Notes under the pieces: generated by a model
What the model saw: the letters and a program-made list of their open reading frames with translations, nothing else
The model's database searches: none
Told to the model about the DNA's origin: nothing
Made by a program: the position numbers and the translations under genes
Source: Calliphora vicina
Lineage: Eukaryota; Arthropoda; Insecta; Diptera; Calliphoridae
NCBI RefSeq assembly: GCF_958450345.1
Contig: NC_088780.1
Location: 37,967,667 to 38,031,666 of the forward strand
Direction of reading: 5' to 3'
DNA length: 64,000 nt
In this document: one piece after another, positions 33,701-41,457 of the stretch
Numbering within the stretch: position 1 is the stretch's first letter
How the letters are laid out: every line of letters starts with the position of its first letter

Positions 33701-36700
33701 AATTTAATTAATTATGTCCTTTGTTTTTTGTTAAATTAAGTTAATAAAAGCAAACAAATAAAATACTACAAAAATGTTAAAATTTTTTAAAAAATTATTT
33801 CAGATTTTAGGCCACTAATGAAATATTTGGAAAAGTTTCCATTGTTTTGTCAACCACCGTATTTACCTCAAGAACGTAAAATTTAACTGAATGATTTAAA
33901 AACTGTTTATGAATTTCAAATATACTTTTATCTTTTAGTTAGGTACCATTTGTTATTTTACGGTCTATACTTGTCTGTCCAAAAGCACAACTAATAAATG
34001 GAGACTATACCTGATAATTTTTAATGTTGACAACCATTTTGACGTTTATTATGATAAACATTTAACAGGTATAGACAGGGGGTTATTTTAATATTTAAGA
34101 ATGTTTGCAGAATAGTGTAAGGAATTGCAAAATTCTAATTTTTCAGTTTAATGACAGCAGTTTTAATTGCAGCTAATTGAATAACGTTTTTTGGGGTACT
34201 ACGATTAATATTTTGTTTTAAAATTGTATTTAAAAGCATATGAGGAGTCGCAGAACAAAAGGTACTTTTTTCGAATTTTTTTACAAATTGACTTTTTGGT
34301 ATTTTTATATTTGGGTTGAAATCTTCTAGAAAAAATCAATTTCCCAAAATTTTTTAATTTTCAAGAAAGTACCCTTTTGTTCTGGGCTATATACGTATTA
34401 ATATTGGTCTCTATTTAGAAATTAAAACAAAGTAATAATGGTAAAAAAAGTTGTTGTGGCCGTACAAGCACGGAAGATGCCGAACGTTCTGAACGCCCAA
34501 TTAAGGTCTCTACATTCGAAACAATTGAAACACTTTTTTATCATTGAAATTGTTTGCCAATAGGAGATTGAAAGTGCCAGAGAAGCCATAGGCATCTCAC
34601 ATGGCTCAGTGGTTTCAATTTTGAATGATCATTTGGGTATGAGAAAGCTTTCTCTTAGATGGCTGCCGCGTTTGCTGTTTGTTGGCAAAAATCCACGAAT
34701 TAGGCTACGATTTTTGTTGTCATAAATTCAAATTTCTTTTTAAATATTTTAAGAAATTTTTAACGTTTTTCTAACTTTAATGCAAAATATTAATCACAAA
34801 ATTGTCTAGTTTCTATAGCATTTAAAAATGTTACAAATTAGAATTTCGCAATTAATTGCATAAGCCTGAAAACATCATTACATATTTCAATAACAAATGG
34901 TACTTAATTTGCTCAATTTTCCTAGATTTTAAAATTAAAAATAGTTTTTAAGGTTTTCAATAAAATTTCAATGCAAAAAAACATGGTTTTATGTGAAAAC
35001 CGAAATATCTGGAAAACTTACCGTACGATTTCAGTTTAACGTGTCTAATTATATAAACAAAATTTTTTTCGTGAGCAGCACTTTTTGGTTGTCGTTATTT
35101 AAACGATATCGTAACTACACCACGAATTTAGTAAACAGTTTGTTGTGATGATGGTTAAGATGTTAATGACGTTGTGAGGATTGTATTGCAGATGAAATTC
35201 GTGGTCCTGCTTCAAATTAGCGGTCGTACATCGGTTGTACTTAATGTTCTAAAGACTTCTGCTGCATCTATAAATCAAATATACCTTCGAGAATATAGCA
35301 ATTAAAAATAGACAAAAGCAGTCCATAAATGAGGCAATATAATGTGAAAGGACGACTATTGACTCTTTTTTTTTAAACCCCAGATAACTCTCTGACCTTA
35401 CAGCTGCCCATATCAATCTGATATACTTTGTAGGTTGTTGCTATATAAAATATGAGAAACAGGTTAAAAAATGTTGAGTTAGAGGATATTTTGAAAGCTT
35501 TTAGGTATTATATTACCAAAAAGAGATAATGGTTGAGATAAATGCAATTTAAAAAAACAATTATTGACCAAAACAATACGATAATTTCATTGGATATTTA
35601 TTAATAGCTGTATTCAAAATTAAAAACTGTATGCTAACAAATGGGTGACTTAATAAAACGTACACACAAAAACGTTAGCCACTTGTTAGTTATCATGCAG
35701 TTCATTTCATTTCAATAGAGTTGTGAAATTTTAATTTTGAAATATCATCTTTAAGAGAAAATATGTTAAAAGAGTTCTTCAAATTTATCTTTAACTTTTA
35801 CCCCCCTCTTATTTTTCTTCAGAACAATACAATGTAACGTTTGAGGAATGTTTTATACCAACATTAACCGCCCAACAAGGCACAAAAGGTTAGTCGAACA
35901 AAACACACAACTCTTGTCAGTACAAAAATACTTACTTATACCCTTACCCCATTTTTGCTCTCAACAGTTCCTGATGAATTTATTGTTGACAAAACTCATC
36001 TCCTATTACCCACTGAGTCGGATGCAATTTCATCGGAAAATGAAACCTTTGCCGATTGTGATGATGACAAGGATCCCTTGGCCACTACTTTTGCTGAACA
36101 GGCCACTTTGGATGTGACCACAGATTTGGAGTCTTATCAGAGTGCCATCAACAATAGTTTGAATACAAATCTTAATAATACCATGGAAAATCTAGCCGAT
36201 CTAACCATGGAGGCCGAGGGACAGCCTTTACATAAACTCCAACAAACTCAACTGGCTGAAGACTTTCAAAGTGAATTCCATCAGGCTCAAACTATGGAGG
36301 CTGAGGGACAACCTTTATATAAACTCCAACAAACTCAACTGGTTGAAGACTTTCAAAGTGAGCATAATACACCTTTACATGAATTCCATCAAACTCAACT
36401 GGTTGAAGATGCTCAGAATGAGTATCCACCACAACAATTTGAGGCTATGGATGAAGAAGAACCCATGGATATTTCTATGAATGCAACCATGGATATTATA
36501 CACAACACCTCGAGTAATATTGAACGTGTGGAAATGGTTTTGCAACATGCTGAAAATATACTGCAACATATTGAAGACAAAAAGCCCATGGAAGAGTTAA
36601 ATGTGACCGAAAATGTCCAAGGTTTGTTGGAAAAACAAACGGAGACATCTAAAATGTCTTTTATGGTAAATACACCCCTGGAAAGTGTGGCAGATAAAAG

Positions 36701-38607
36701 TCAACATTTAGAAATAGAGCAATCTAAACATGAATTGTCTTTAAATAAAAGTATTGAATTGCCCGTCAATAAGACATTGAGTTCTGAATGTATTATTGAA
36801 ACTGTTAATAAGGAAGTGGCTGCAGAGCAAAATAATGAACCTCAGCAGCCGACGAAACCAGACACTTCTAATAACCTAAATTTAACCATAGATTGCATGA
36901 ATTCAAGCACTACCAGCAATTCTTCAGCCAAGTCTGCTGCAGCTGCTGATAGCAAAATCGAAACAAAGCTAAATTTATCATTGGGCTTGAGTACTTCAGT
37001 GAGTTCACTGAAAAGTTCTGCACCCAGTTCTCCCTCTTTCCCCATCAAACCTGCACATAATGCTGGTTTTCCTCGTTCTCCCAAATCACAGGGTGAAAAA
37101 CCAAAAGAATCTCCTTTTCTGGAGAAATCTGATTATTTTGCAAATCAACAAACTCAAATTGCCGCAGAGAAATCTATTAATGATTTAAATGGAACATATG
37201 TCGAGACATCTGCAACTACTGCGACAACTAATTTAAATGGCACGTTTGTAGAACCTTTCTCAGTGGTAAACGAAAACAACAAACGTCTTACTTATGGTGT
37301 GGACACTGCATTGCCAGAAGCTATTGTTCAGTTGGACACGACGAATGAAGAACTTAAAAATAAACGTCAAACTTTCTCATTTGATGCTCTAGCCGAAGAA
37401 AAATCGGCTGATGAAAAGCGTCGTACTTTTAGCATTAAATCGAATGAAACAGCTTCATCACCACTCATGCAATTTCCTTCTATGGATAAACCCGACAATT
37501 CACGTCGTACTTTCGCTGTTAATGAAACCATTATTATGCCACAAGAAACTTTGTCAGCCTGTGTTAAAAGTGATATGAACTCCAGGCGTACATTTAATGT
37601 GGCATCGGAAGAATTTCATGTAGAACCAACCGTACAAACTGCCATGGATACTAGTTTCGAACCCATGGAAGTTGATGACATTGTGTCACAAAATACCACG
37701 ATGTCTATGCCTATAGATGTAGAGCAAAGATCACAGTCTCCGCCCTTGCCGGCCATGCAACAAAGATCACAATCTCCTCCTCTACCAACCATGCAACAAA
37801 GATCACAATCTCCTCCTTTGCCAACCATGCAACAAAGATCACAATCTCCTCCTTTGCCAACCATGCAACAAAGATCACGATCTCCTTCATTGCCAAGATC
37901 ACAGTCACCCGCATTCTCTATAATGCAACCAAGATCACATTCTCCTTCTCTGCCAACAATGCAACCACGATCCCAATCACCTCCTCTTTCAGCCATGCAA
38001 CCGCGATCCCAATCTCCTCCACTACCAACGATGCAACCCCGATCCCAATCTCCTAATCTGCCAACTATGCAAGCCAGATCCCAATCACCTCCTCTCCCAG
38101 CCATGCAACCAAGATCACAATCACCTTCTCTCCCGGCCTTGCACCAAAACAATTCTAATATCCCTCCAACCTCTCAACTAACATCAGTAGTGCCCACTGA
38201 CCAAGAAGTCGCCAACATTAAAGAAGAACAAATTTCACCACCATCCTTTGAATCAACCAGCACATCATTTGCTTCACAACCTCTCTCCACACTCATACAA
38301 AAAAGACCCTCCATACGCGATGCTCGTGCTCGTGCTGCTGATATTCTCTCAGCCAAAGAACAATCGAATATCAAAGTTAAAGATGAAAAAGATGTTTTCG
38401 TAGAGAAATTTACACCATCTCCCATTGAAGATATATTTACAGCTGTCTCGGCCACTTCAACAACCTTAACAAATTCTTCGGGATTTTCAGAATTTGATCA
38501 GACTTCATCGTCCTCCACATCAATTATGAATTTTGGAGAACAACAAACAAGACCACAACAGCAACAACAACAAGAATTTGATGATGAATTCAATGGAAAT
38601 AACAATG
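18232..38607 (+). CDS. Host gene, five coding exons (incomplete 3' end): large acidic low-complexity protein, TACC candidate
   Basis: Joining 18232-18789, 30456-30723, 30793-30858, 35823-35888 and 35968-38607 gives one frame of 1199 complete residues, all at GT/AG borders. In order: N-terminal MDFISNLIKRPIS, Asn-rich and Pro-rich tracts, an acidic segment (SENETFADCDDDKDPLA, about 335), 29-residue repeats (399-470), four R-R/Q-T-F motifs (786, 804, 832, 859), twelve S-P-rich units (about 907-1046), a basic patch (RPSIRDARARAADIL) and a polyQ/acidic tail. There is no signal peptide and no membrane segment. The R-R-T-F sites fit a basophilic kinase consensus such as Aurora. An acidic, Ser/Pro-rich protein with long introns fits TACC, a centrosomal Aurora-A partner, but the diagnostic C-terminal coiled coil is not in the window. 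Confidence 0.75.
18955..20490 (+). repeat. Minisatellite, 37-39-base units, about 40 copies
   Basis: The unit core is 'cttgagctggctggcg' followed by 'gttttctttagaaaaa'. The spacing is 37 bases in the homogeneous centre (19560-19790), about 39 in units with 'gagagtcttttc', and 39 in a second subtype at 20050-20370 ('ggagccagcataggcgagag'). A block of the array (about 19047-19170) is repeated at about 19310-19430. Open frames on both strands (e.g. FLKKRLSRQPAQV) come from the units and are not genes. It starts about 165 bases after the exon 1 donor. Confidence 0.9.
20491..21699. other. Intronic sequence, nothing recognised
   Basis: AT-rich, without repeats shared with the rest of the window. 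The ORF at 20740-21021 is hydrophobic and AT-driven with no family features. Confidence 0.5.
21700..21875 (+). mobile_element. Diverged DINE-1 core fragment
   Basis: It contains 'ggattctaagacgatctagc' followed by 'tgtgtccgtccgtctgtctgtc'. This is closer to the Drosophila DINE-1 core (gatctagcc...gtctgtc) than the other copies here. It is an older or different subfamily with no ends visible. Confidence 0.6.
21908..21942 (-). mobile_element. Helitron 3' end fragment
   Basis: The minus strand reads GAAGCGCACCGGGTAGAG then CTAG, the same kind of 3' end as the Helitrons at 2943, 32077 and 39270. No 5' end was found next to it. Confidence 0.55.
21994..23625 (+). mobile_element. Nearly intact Tc1-like transposon, family Z (1632 bases)
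   Basis: The terminal inverted repeats are identical over 28 bases. They start CACATCTGCTCAAAATAATA and are flanked by TA (21992-21993, 23626-23627). Inner repeats with the TTGCTCATAAAAATAGATACA-like core lie at about 22194-22216 and, inverted, at 23403-23424: an IR/DR layout. One transposase ORF fills the centre. The perfect ends and long ORF suggest a recent insertion. It sits in a DINE-like element in intron 1. Confidence 0.92.
22376..23329 (+). CDS. Tc1-type DD34E transposase, family Z, near full length
   Basis: 317 residues, uninterrupted. Order: helix-turn-helix (GKSLREIAKSIGRS, about 4-17), a GRPKKT linker (about 35-40), a second helix-turn-helix (SPQTVRRRLLQAKLPG), then the DDE domain with WSDETKINLFG (first D), GGGNIMVWGCFSW, QQDNDPKHSS (second D) and SPDLNPIENLW (E). 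There are 34 residues between the second D and E. It ends KVLQNKGGYTGY. An ATG at 22348 in another frame encodes MGRNHHCTEDEK, a typical Tc1 N-terminus; a small indel near 22370 has separated it from this ORF. The protein is therefore either about 12-25 residues short or frameshifted at its start. Confidence 0.88.
   Translation: MRNQGKSLREIAKSIGRSLHFVQNALSKKQKRETRGRPKKTSPETDRRIVLMVKKDPFISSKAISAELCNEISPQTVRRRLLQAKLPGRIARKVPLMRQKNIKTRLEFAKEHLQWSGCEGEKKWRNILWSDETKINLFGNDCQRNVRRPRGKEFHVKFTKKTVKHGGGNIMVWGCFSWNGVGPIFRIEDTMNASGYRDILENVMLPYASENMPLIWTFQQDNDPKHSSRLVKNWFLENNVPVLSWPSQSPDLNPIENLWSELKIRLSKEVFKNKDDLWEKTQKIWYEIPLEKCQNLISSMPRRVEKVLQNKGGYTGY
24122..24799. mobile_element. Tc1/mariner-like MITE with doubled left end
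   Basis: The left end CAGTGGTGGCCACCAATTTA and the right end (...CCTGGCCACCACTG) are inverted, with TA on both sides (24120-24121, 24800-24801). The first 153 bases occur twice in tandem (24122 and 24275), each preceded by TA. No transposase is present. The source family is not in this window. Confidence 0.82.
24950..26260 (+). repeat. Diverged tandem repeats of Helitron-interior type
   Basis: About six to seven blurred blocks of roughly 150-250 bases. Each has 'ctccagatattcgaaaataa'-like and 'actttgtatgggaggtg' words, 'ccacgcccactt'-like words and 'aaagtttaaatactcccac'. The last phrase is shared with the Helitron at 32077-32288, which suggests this is the inside of an old Helitron. Ends were not found. 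The ORF at 25679-26074 is repeat-derived. Confidence 0.5.
26261..27250. other. Intronic sequence, nothing recognised
   Basis: AT-rich sequence with no ORF of known type and no repeat shared within the window. Confidence 0.45.
27425..27585 (+). repeat. Second copy of the 25950-26120 repeat
   Basis: It shares 'aaataactatttactttt', 'tgccacgcccattta', 'gaagtaaatcccgcgaa' and 'ttttcggctt' with 25950-26120, and breaks off at the jockey RNase H segment. This suggests a rearrangement joining Helitron-type and jockey-type DNA. Confidence 0.6.
27550..28700 (-). pseudogene. Jockey/R1-type ORF2 remnant: RT 3' half and RNase H
   Basis: Read on the minus strand from 28700: NIEGAFNNVTPEKI (RT), then VAYAYDVAVSGK at about 28500-28465 (the catalytic YADD box changed to YAYD), a GVNSGKMDIVLF-like segment, ILDSKPSW-like, then RNase H: VIYKDGSKSAIGVVGGFYI (28020-27960), ICTDSKPDIKSLSDVYSIS and MPGHSGVLGNTIADDLAKAG (27720 downward). 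Several frame changes are needed. These enzymes copy element RNA at the insertion site. The YADD change and frameshifts show this one is dead. Confidence 0.8.
28700..29430 (+). pseudogene. Jockey-type ORF2 C-terminal tail, inverted relative to its neighbours
   Basis: Plus-strand translation gives RNKFLKSLALRTLLVTYKAI-like then SLVNYAAPVWSSSLSDTQW, SCQNSALRTVTGCLQITS and, with frame changes, PPMHVRQDLRKYEKIIQRY and the C-terminal CPACGQCPHDNIH (Cys/His cluster). This tail follows RNase H or RT in jockey-type ORF2. It points opposite to the RT pieces on both sides, so the locus is rearranged or made of two insertions. The ORF 28825-29172 is one fragment of it. Confidence 0.75.
29440..29700 (-). 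pseudogene. Jockey/R1-type RT fragment
   Basis: The minus strand encodes RLRPISLSSFLSKTMERIIN, then SQHAYMNVKSVETALHSL, the RT segment before the catalytic boxes. It is cut at both sides. It may belong to the same element as 27550-28700, with the inverted tail between them. Confidence 0.78.
29701..30455. other. End of intron 1, nothing recognised
   Basis: AT-rich intronic sequence leading to the acceptor 'ttaatttaatttttag' at 30455. No repeats or ORFs of note. Confidence 0.5.
30456..30723 (+). CDS. Coding exon 2 (residues 187-275 plus split codon)
   Basis: Opens after 'tttaatttttag' in phase 0 and encodes LSPLSSKAALNNSKLLN, a short Asn run (VNNNNK), FHIDPELETGIFSDQHHAAL and RSSNKFVG. The donor is GTGG|GTAAGT. 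The open frame running past 30723 to 30746 is intron read-through. Confidence 0.8.
30793..30858 (+). CDS. Coding exon 3 (66 bases)
   Basis: Lies between 'ataatttaaag' and the donor GAAG|GTAAGA. It enters and leaves in phase 1 and encodes (G)LTEFDEAKIPELPGDLNPNI then E. Intron 2 before it is only 69 bases. Too short to be seen as an ORF; supported by both splice sites and frame agreement. Confidence 0.72.
31503..31556 (-). mobile_element. DINE-like end scrap
   Basis: 'tttggtgaagggtatataag' followed by 'atacctctctcgcttgtttt': the left-type end of the family with its hairpin partly deleted. Confidence 0.65.
32077..32288 (-). mobile_element. Short Helitron (212 bases)
   Basis: The minus strand starts TCTTTATATATATAATTCTT and ends ...TTTGCCGGGGCAGCTAG, between host A and T. 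It contains 'aaagtttaaagactcccac' and a 'ttcatcgatatcggcc'-like phrase typical of fly Helitron interiors. Non-autonomous. Confidence 0.8.
32563..33859 (+). mobile_element. Tc1-like transposon, family Y copy 2 (deleted)
   Basis: The left end CAGTCGTTGACAAAACAA and the right end (...TTTTGTCAACCACCG) are flanked by TA (32561-32562, 33860-33861). Inner repeats lie near 32755 and 33643. It aligns along its length with 14227-15673 but has a different set of deletions, so neither copy derives directly from the other. Confidence 0.85.
32937..33595 (+). pseudogene. Tc1-type transposase, family Y copy 2
   Basis: It begins MAKV at 32937 and jumps after 'gctaaagttag' straight to RRANEAGLGCY, losing both DNA-binding units. 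It continues with FSDESKYNLRGSDG (first D), RLPKGKGLDPKYTNKVWRW and MGMFF, then a stop at 33271. In the next frame come QHDNDPKHTS and SPDLYPIENLW, with N changed to Y in the NPIE motif. A deletion follows. Dead, but it keeps the central segment that copy 1 has lost. Confidence 0.85.
34251..34384. mobile_element. Small MITE-like inverted repeat
   Basis: CAGAACAAAAGGTACTTT at the left and the inverse of CAGAACAAAAGGGTACTTTC at the right, 134 bases in all. The CAG...CTG ends would suit a hAT MITE, but I see no clear 8-base duplication. Confidence 0.5.
34445..34720 (+). pseudogene. irritans-type mariner fragment
   Basis: The plus strand shows VVVAVQARKMPNVLNAQLRS, then REAIGISHGSVVSILNDHLG and RKLSLRWLPRLL, which are the linker and second helix-turn-helix of an irritans-type transposase, with internal deletions. 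No ends. Confidence 0.75.
35823..35888 (+). CDS. Coding exon 4 (66 bases)
   Basis: Between 'tatttttcttcag' and the donor AAAAG|GTTAGT. It enters and leaves in phase 1 and encodes (E)QYNVTFEECFIPTLTAQQGT then K. It has the same length and phase as exon 3, so either could be skipped without breaking the frame. The open frame over 35848-36117 is a shadow. Confidence 0.72.
35968..38607 (+). CDS. Coding exon 5, 2640 bases (residues 320-1199)
   Basis: Acceptor 'tttttgctctcaacag' at 35967; donor AACAATG|GTAAGT at 38607. The open frame starts in the intron at 35955, but the ATG there is not the start, since the exon enters in phase 1 from exon 4. It holds the acidic region, the 29-residue repeats, an Asn/Ser/Thr-rich middle, four R-R/Q-T-F motifs, twelve RSQSPPLPTMQQ-type units, the RDARARAADIL patch and a polyQ/acidic tail. 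Antisense ORFs at 36842-37084 and 37616-38455 are shadows of this codon pattern. Confidence 0.85.
36204..36420 (+). repeat. Coding 87-base repeat (29 residues)
   Basis: TMEAEGQPLHKLQQTQLAED begins the first unit at residue 399. The second starts exactly 87 bases later, and a shorter, diverged third follows (FHQTQLVEDAQNE). Clean codon-phase spacing indicates in-frame duplication within a translated exon. Confidence 0.88.
37728..38147 (+). repeat. Coding minisatellite: twelve S-P-rich 12-mers
   Basis: Twelve units of the RSQSPPLPTMQQ type. Eleven are 12 residues and one (RSRSPSLP) is 8, at about residues 907-1046. Each holds an R-S-x-S-P motif, a possible proline-directed phosphorylation site. 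The units differ at codon third positions, more so in the second half, while the first four are nearly identical, which points to recent expansion at the 5' side. Confidence 0.9.
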
Positions 38608-39269
38608 GTAAGTAGAAATAATGTTCAATTCTTTAACAAAAATTAATTTAAAATTGATTAATATGCATATTTAATAAAACATTTAACCGTTATTAGCAAT
38701 ATTACAAATTTGTTTAAAAATCTTTAAGAACATTTTTTAAAAAGCTTAAAATTTTTTTCAAAATGTTTACATTTTTTTACACTGATATTATGGAAAAAAG
38801 TTTTTCCATATTAATATTGGAGTTTATTCTAAGAAACAATTATTGGCAACTATTACGAAATATATTTGCTAAATACAGATTAAAGTCATGGTAAAAATCG
38901 AAAATTTCAAAATTCGAAACTTAAATATTTTTTAAAGTATAAGGGAGGGATAACTTAGTGAAAACCACAGATTTTTTTAGCTTAGATAACTATTCTCCCA
39001 ATATGACTTAAAAATGCGGATTTTTTTAAAATGTTTAGCTTTTGTTTTGAAACATTTGTACAATATAAATTTATCCATAGTATTGGCCATTGTTAACTTT
39101 GACCTTTTCCCATCTTTCTGGATTCCTAGCCAAAATAAATGATCATCTTTTGAGGCCAAGAACGAATCAAGCCAATATCGGATATCGGAAGTAAAGTGTA
39201 TCCCTGTGAGATCATTCATGCCACGGTCTGGACTAAAAAGCAGGTCAGGCAAAAATTTCCACCACTTCA

Positions 39270-39598
39270 TCTATATATATAAAAATGAAATGGTCCTTGT
39301 ATGTAATGTCACCACGTGAGAACGGCTGGAGCGATTTGGCTGATTTTTTTATTCGATTCGAAATTTTCAGGAGATGGTTTGTAAAGAAAAAAATTCAAAA
39401 ATTCCGGGTAAAAGTTAATTTTTTTTGGTTTTGTGAGTCCAGTCAACTGTAATAAAAAAAGCTCCCTAAAGTATGCAGTACAAAATTTAGATATTTTATT
39501 TCCAAATAAATAAGAACAGGGTGGTGTGCGTTGGTTGGAGAAACTTGAAGAACTAACATTAGTAAATGCTACCGGGCGAAGCCGGGGCGATCAACTAG
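39270..39598 (+). mobile_element. Helitron, non-autonomous (329 bases)
   Basis: It starts TCTATATATATAAAAATGAA and ends ...GAAGCCGGGGCGATCAACTAG, with host A before and T after. The 5' end is shared with the 2943 element. It has 'cgtgagaacggctggagcga' typical of fly Helitrons and no ORF. Confidence 0.85.
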
Positions 39599-39844
39599 TT
39601 TTAAATACTTTATAACCCTTAAATGCATGATTTTTACTTTTATTTTTCTATAAAGTATCAAATATTTAGTTGATTTTTATTTATTATATTTCCTTTAGCT
39701 TTAGTTTGATTTAGAATTTCTTTAGCTGAAACTTTTCGTTCGATTTTTCTGAATTAGAATCTGAATTAGTATCAAGCTTATATGCGTCTAAAATTAAGTG
39801 GAACTGGAATGTAGGCAATTGGCAACAATATGCATTAAAGGGTT

Positions 39845-40569
39845 AAAAGGTATTGCAACATCTGGTCTAGCGTTGTCATAATGGAATATTAGGGTTTCAT
39901 GTCTGGCCGCATATTCAGGCCATTTTTCGAACAATGATCGCTTCAAACGAATCAGTTGCGTTCGGTACTGGTTCTCTGTGCTGGTCTAGTCAGATTTCAG
40001 CAGCTCATAATAGATAGAACCCTTTTGCTCCCATCAAATACAAAGCATTACCTTAGGGCCATGGATATTTAGCTTTGGTATGGATTCGGCTGGTTGGCCG
40101 GGCTTCACATACTATCTCTTTCGCTGCGGGTTATCGTAATATATCCTTTTTCATCGCAAGTAATGATTCGGTACAATAATGATTTCTTTTATATCTGTTA
40201 AGCATCATTTCGGATATACCTCTCGGCTTCAATTCTTATGGTACCCAATTTCCCTGCTTTTTGATGAATACTGCTGCTAGCAAATGTTTTTAAGTTGCTG
40301 CTTAAATAGCTCCCAATGATTTCTCAAGCTCTTGTTGAGTTTTACAACAATCTTCATTGAGTAATGCCTCCAATTCTTGCTCTTGAAACTTTTTTGGCTG
40401 GCCTGGGCGATCTTTGTCTTCCGTGTAAAAACCTCGACTCTCGCAAGTTGAAACCGATGAAACACAGCTTCGGTGAGCAATCGTTGAGCTTCAGCGGCAC
40501 GTTTTTCAAATTAAAGAATAAAGCGAAACTTACCGCATAGTGATGCTTTGTTGGTACAAAATTCGACAT
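39845..40569 (-). pseudogene. mauritiana-type mariner transposase remnant
   Basis: The minus strand from ATG 40569 gives MSNFVPTKHHYAVSFALFF, then LLTEAVFHRFQLARVEVFTR and, with frame changes, a GDGQRSPRPAKK-like linker. Further on come PKLNIHGPKVMLCIWWEQKG, YRTQLIRLKRSLFEKWPEYA and ETLIFHYDNARPDVATP, matching the Mos1-type catalytic region with its HDNARPH-like D box. Many frameshifts. A different mariner lineage from the other copies in this window. Confidence 0.82.
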
Positions 40570-40696
40570 TTTCGAAGCAAAAAAAACTTTATTGTTTACA
40601 CTATATTGTTCAATAACTAATGGTGTTTTCTTTTCTGGCATAAATGATGCCTTTATTCTGCCTTTTACCCTTTTCTATGTTCTTTTCTAAAAAAAA

Positions 40697-41457
40697 ACAA
40701 GTAAGAGAGTATGGTCGGTCAAGCCCGACCATATAATACCCTACACCAAGTAAATGAGTAAAAATATTTTTCTTTTAAAATATCAATAATTTATATTCGT
40801 GAGTGATTTTCGGAAGTGGGCCTTATATGGGAGCTATGACCAATTATGGACCGATCACCATAAAATTAGGTCGTGTGATTTATGTCTATATTAAAGTTAA
40901 CTATGTTGAATTTTGTGTGTATACCAACATTTTTAAGCGATTTATGCACGTTAAAGTGATTTTCGGAAGCGGGTCTATATGGGAGCTATGACTAATTATG
41001 GACCGATCGTAACAAAATTTGGTGACATGAATTTTGTATATATAAAACTTATTTGGAGCGAAATTTGTGTAGATACATAGATAAATTAAACATTTATGAC
41101 CGATAAAGTCCAATATCGAGGGGACATTTGTATGGGGGCTAGGTGAAATAATGGACCGATTTCAGCCAGTTTCAATAGGCTTGGTCCTTGGGCCGAAAAA
41201 GTAATATGTACCAAATTTTATAGAAATATCTTCAAAATTGCGACCTGTACTCTGCGCACAAGGTTTACATGGACAGCCAGCCAGCCAGCCAACCAGACGG
41301 ACGGACGGACGGACGGACATCGTTTAATCGACTCAGAAAGTGATTCTAAGTCGATCGGTATACTTTAAGGTGGGTGTTAGACTAATATTTTTGGGCGTTA
41401 CAAACATCTGCACAAACGCATAATACCCTCCCCACTATGGTGGTGTAGGGTATAAAT
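40697..41457 (+). mobile_element. DINE-like element, second subfamily
   Basis: Same plan, different sequence: AACAAGTAAGAGAGTATGG, a hairpin of 'tatggtcgg' with 'ccgaccata', then 'ataccctacacca'. The interior holds repeated 'tatgggagctatgaccaatt' phrases, a microsatellite of CAGCC and GACG units (41273-41319) and 'gtttaatcgactcagaaag'. It ends 'tggtggtgtagggtataaa'. The ORFs inside are not genes. Confidence 0.8.

Larger units (their letters stand above)
30859..35822 (+). other. Intron 3 (4.96 kb)
   Basis: Donor GTAAGA at 30859; acceptor 'tatttttcttcag' ends at 35822. Contents: a DINE scrap (31503-31556), a 212-base Helitron, a dead Tc1, a small MITE and mariner scraps. A diverged DINE-1-like stretch is possible at 35280-35460. 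Confidence 0.7.

Noticed and set aside
35955..35967. ATG at 35955 as the start of the large exon
   Set aside because: It lies in the intron before the acceptor AG at 35966-35967. The exon joins exon 4 in phase 1 without loss of frame.
37616..38455. Antisense open frames of up to 178 residues opposite exon 5
   Set aside because: They mirror the 36-base coding repeat (Cys/Gly/Asp-rich pattern). The plus strand has the splice sites and phase agreement.
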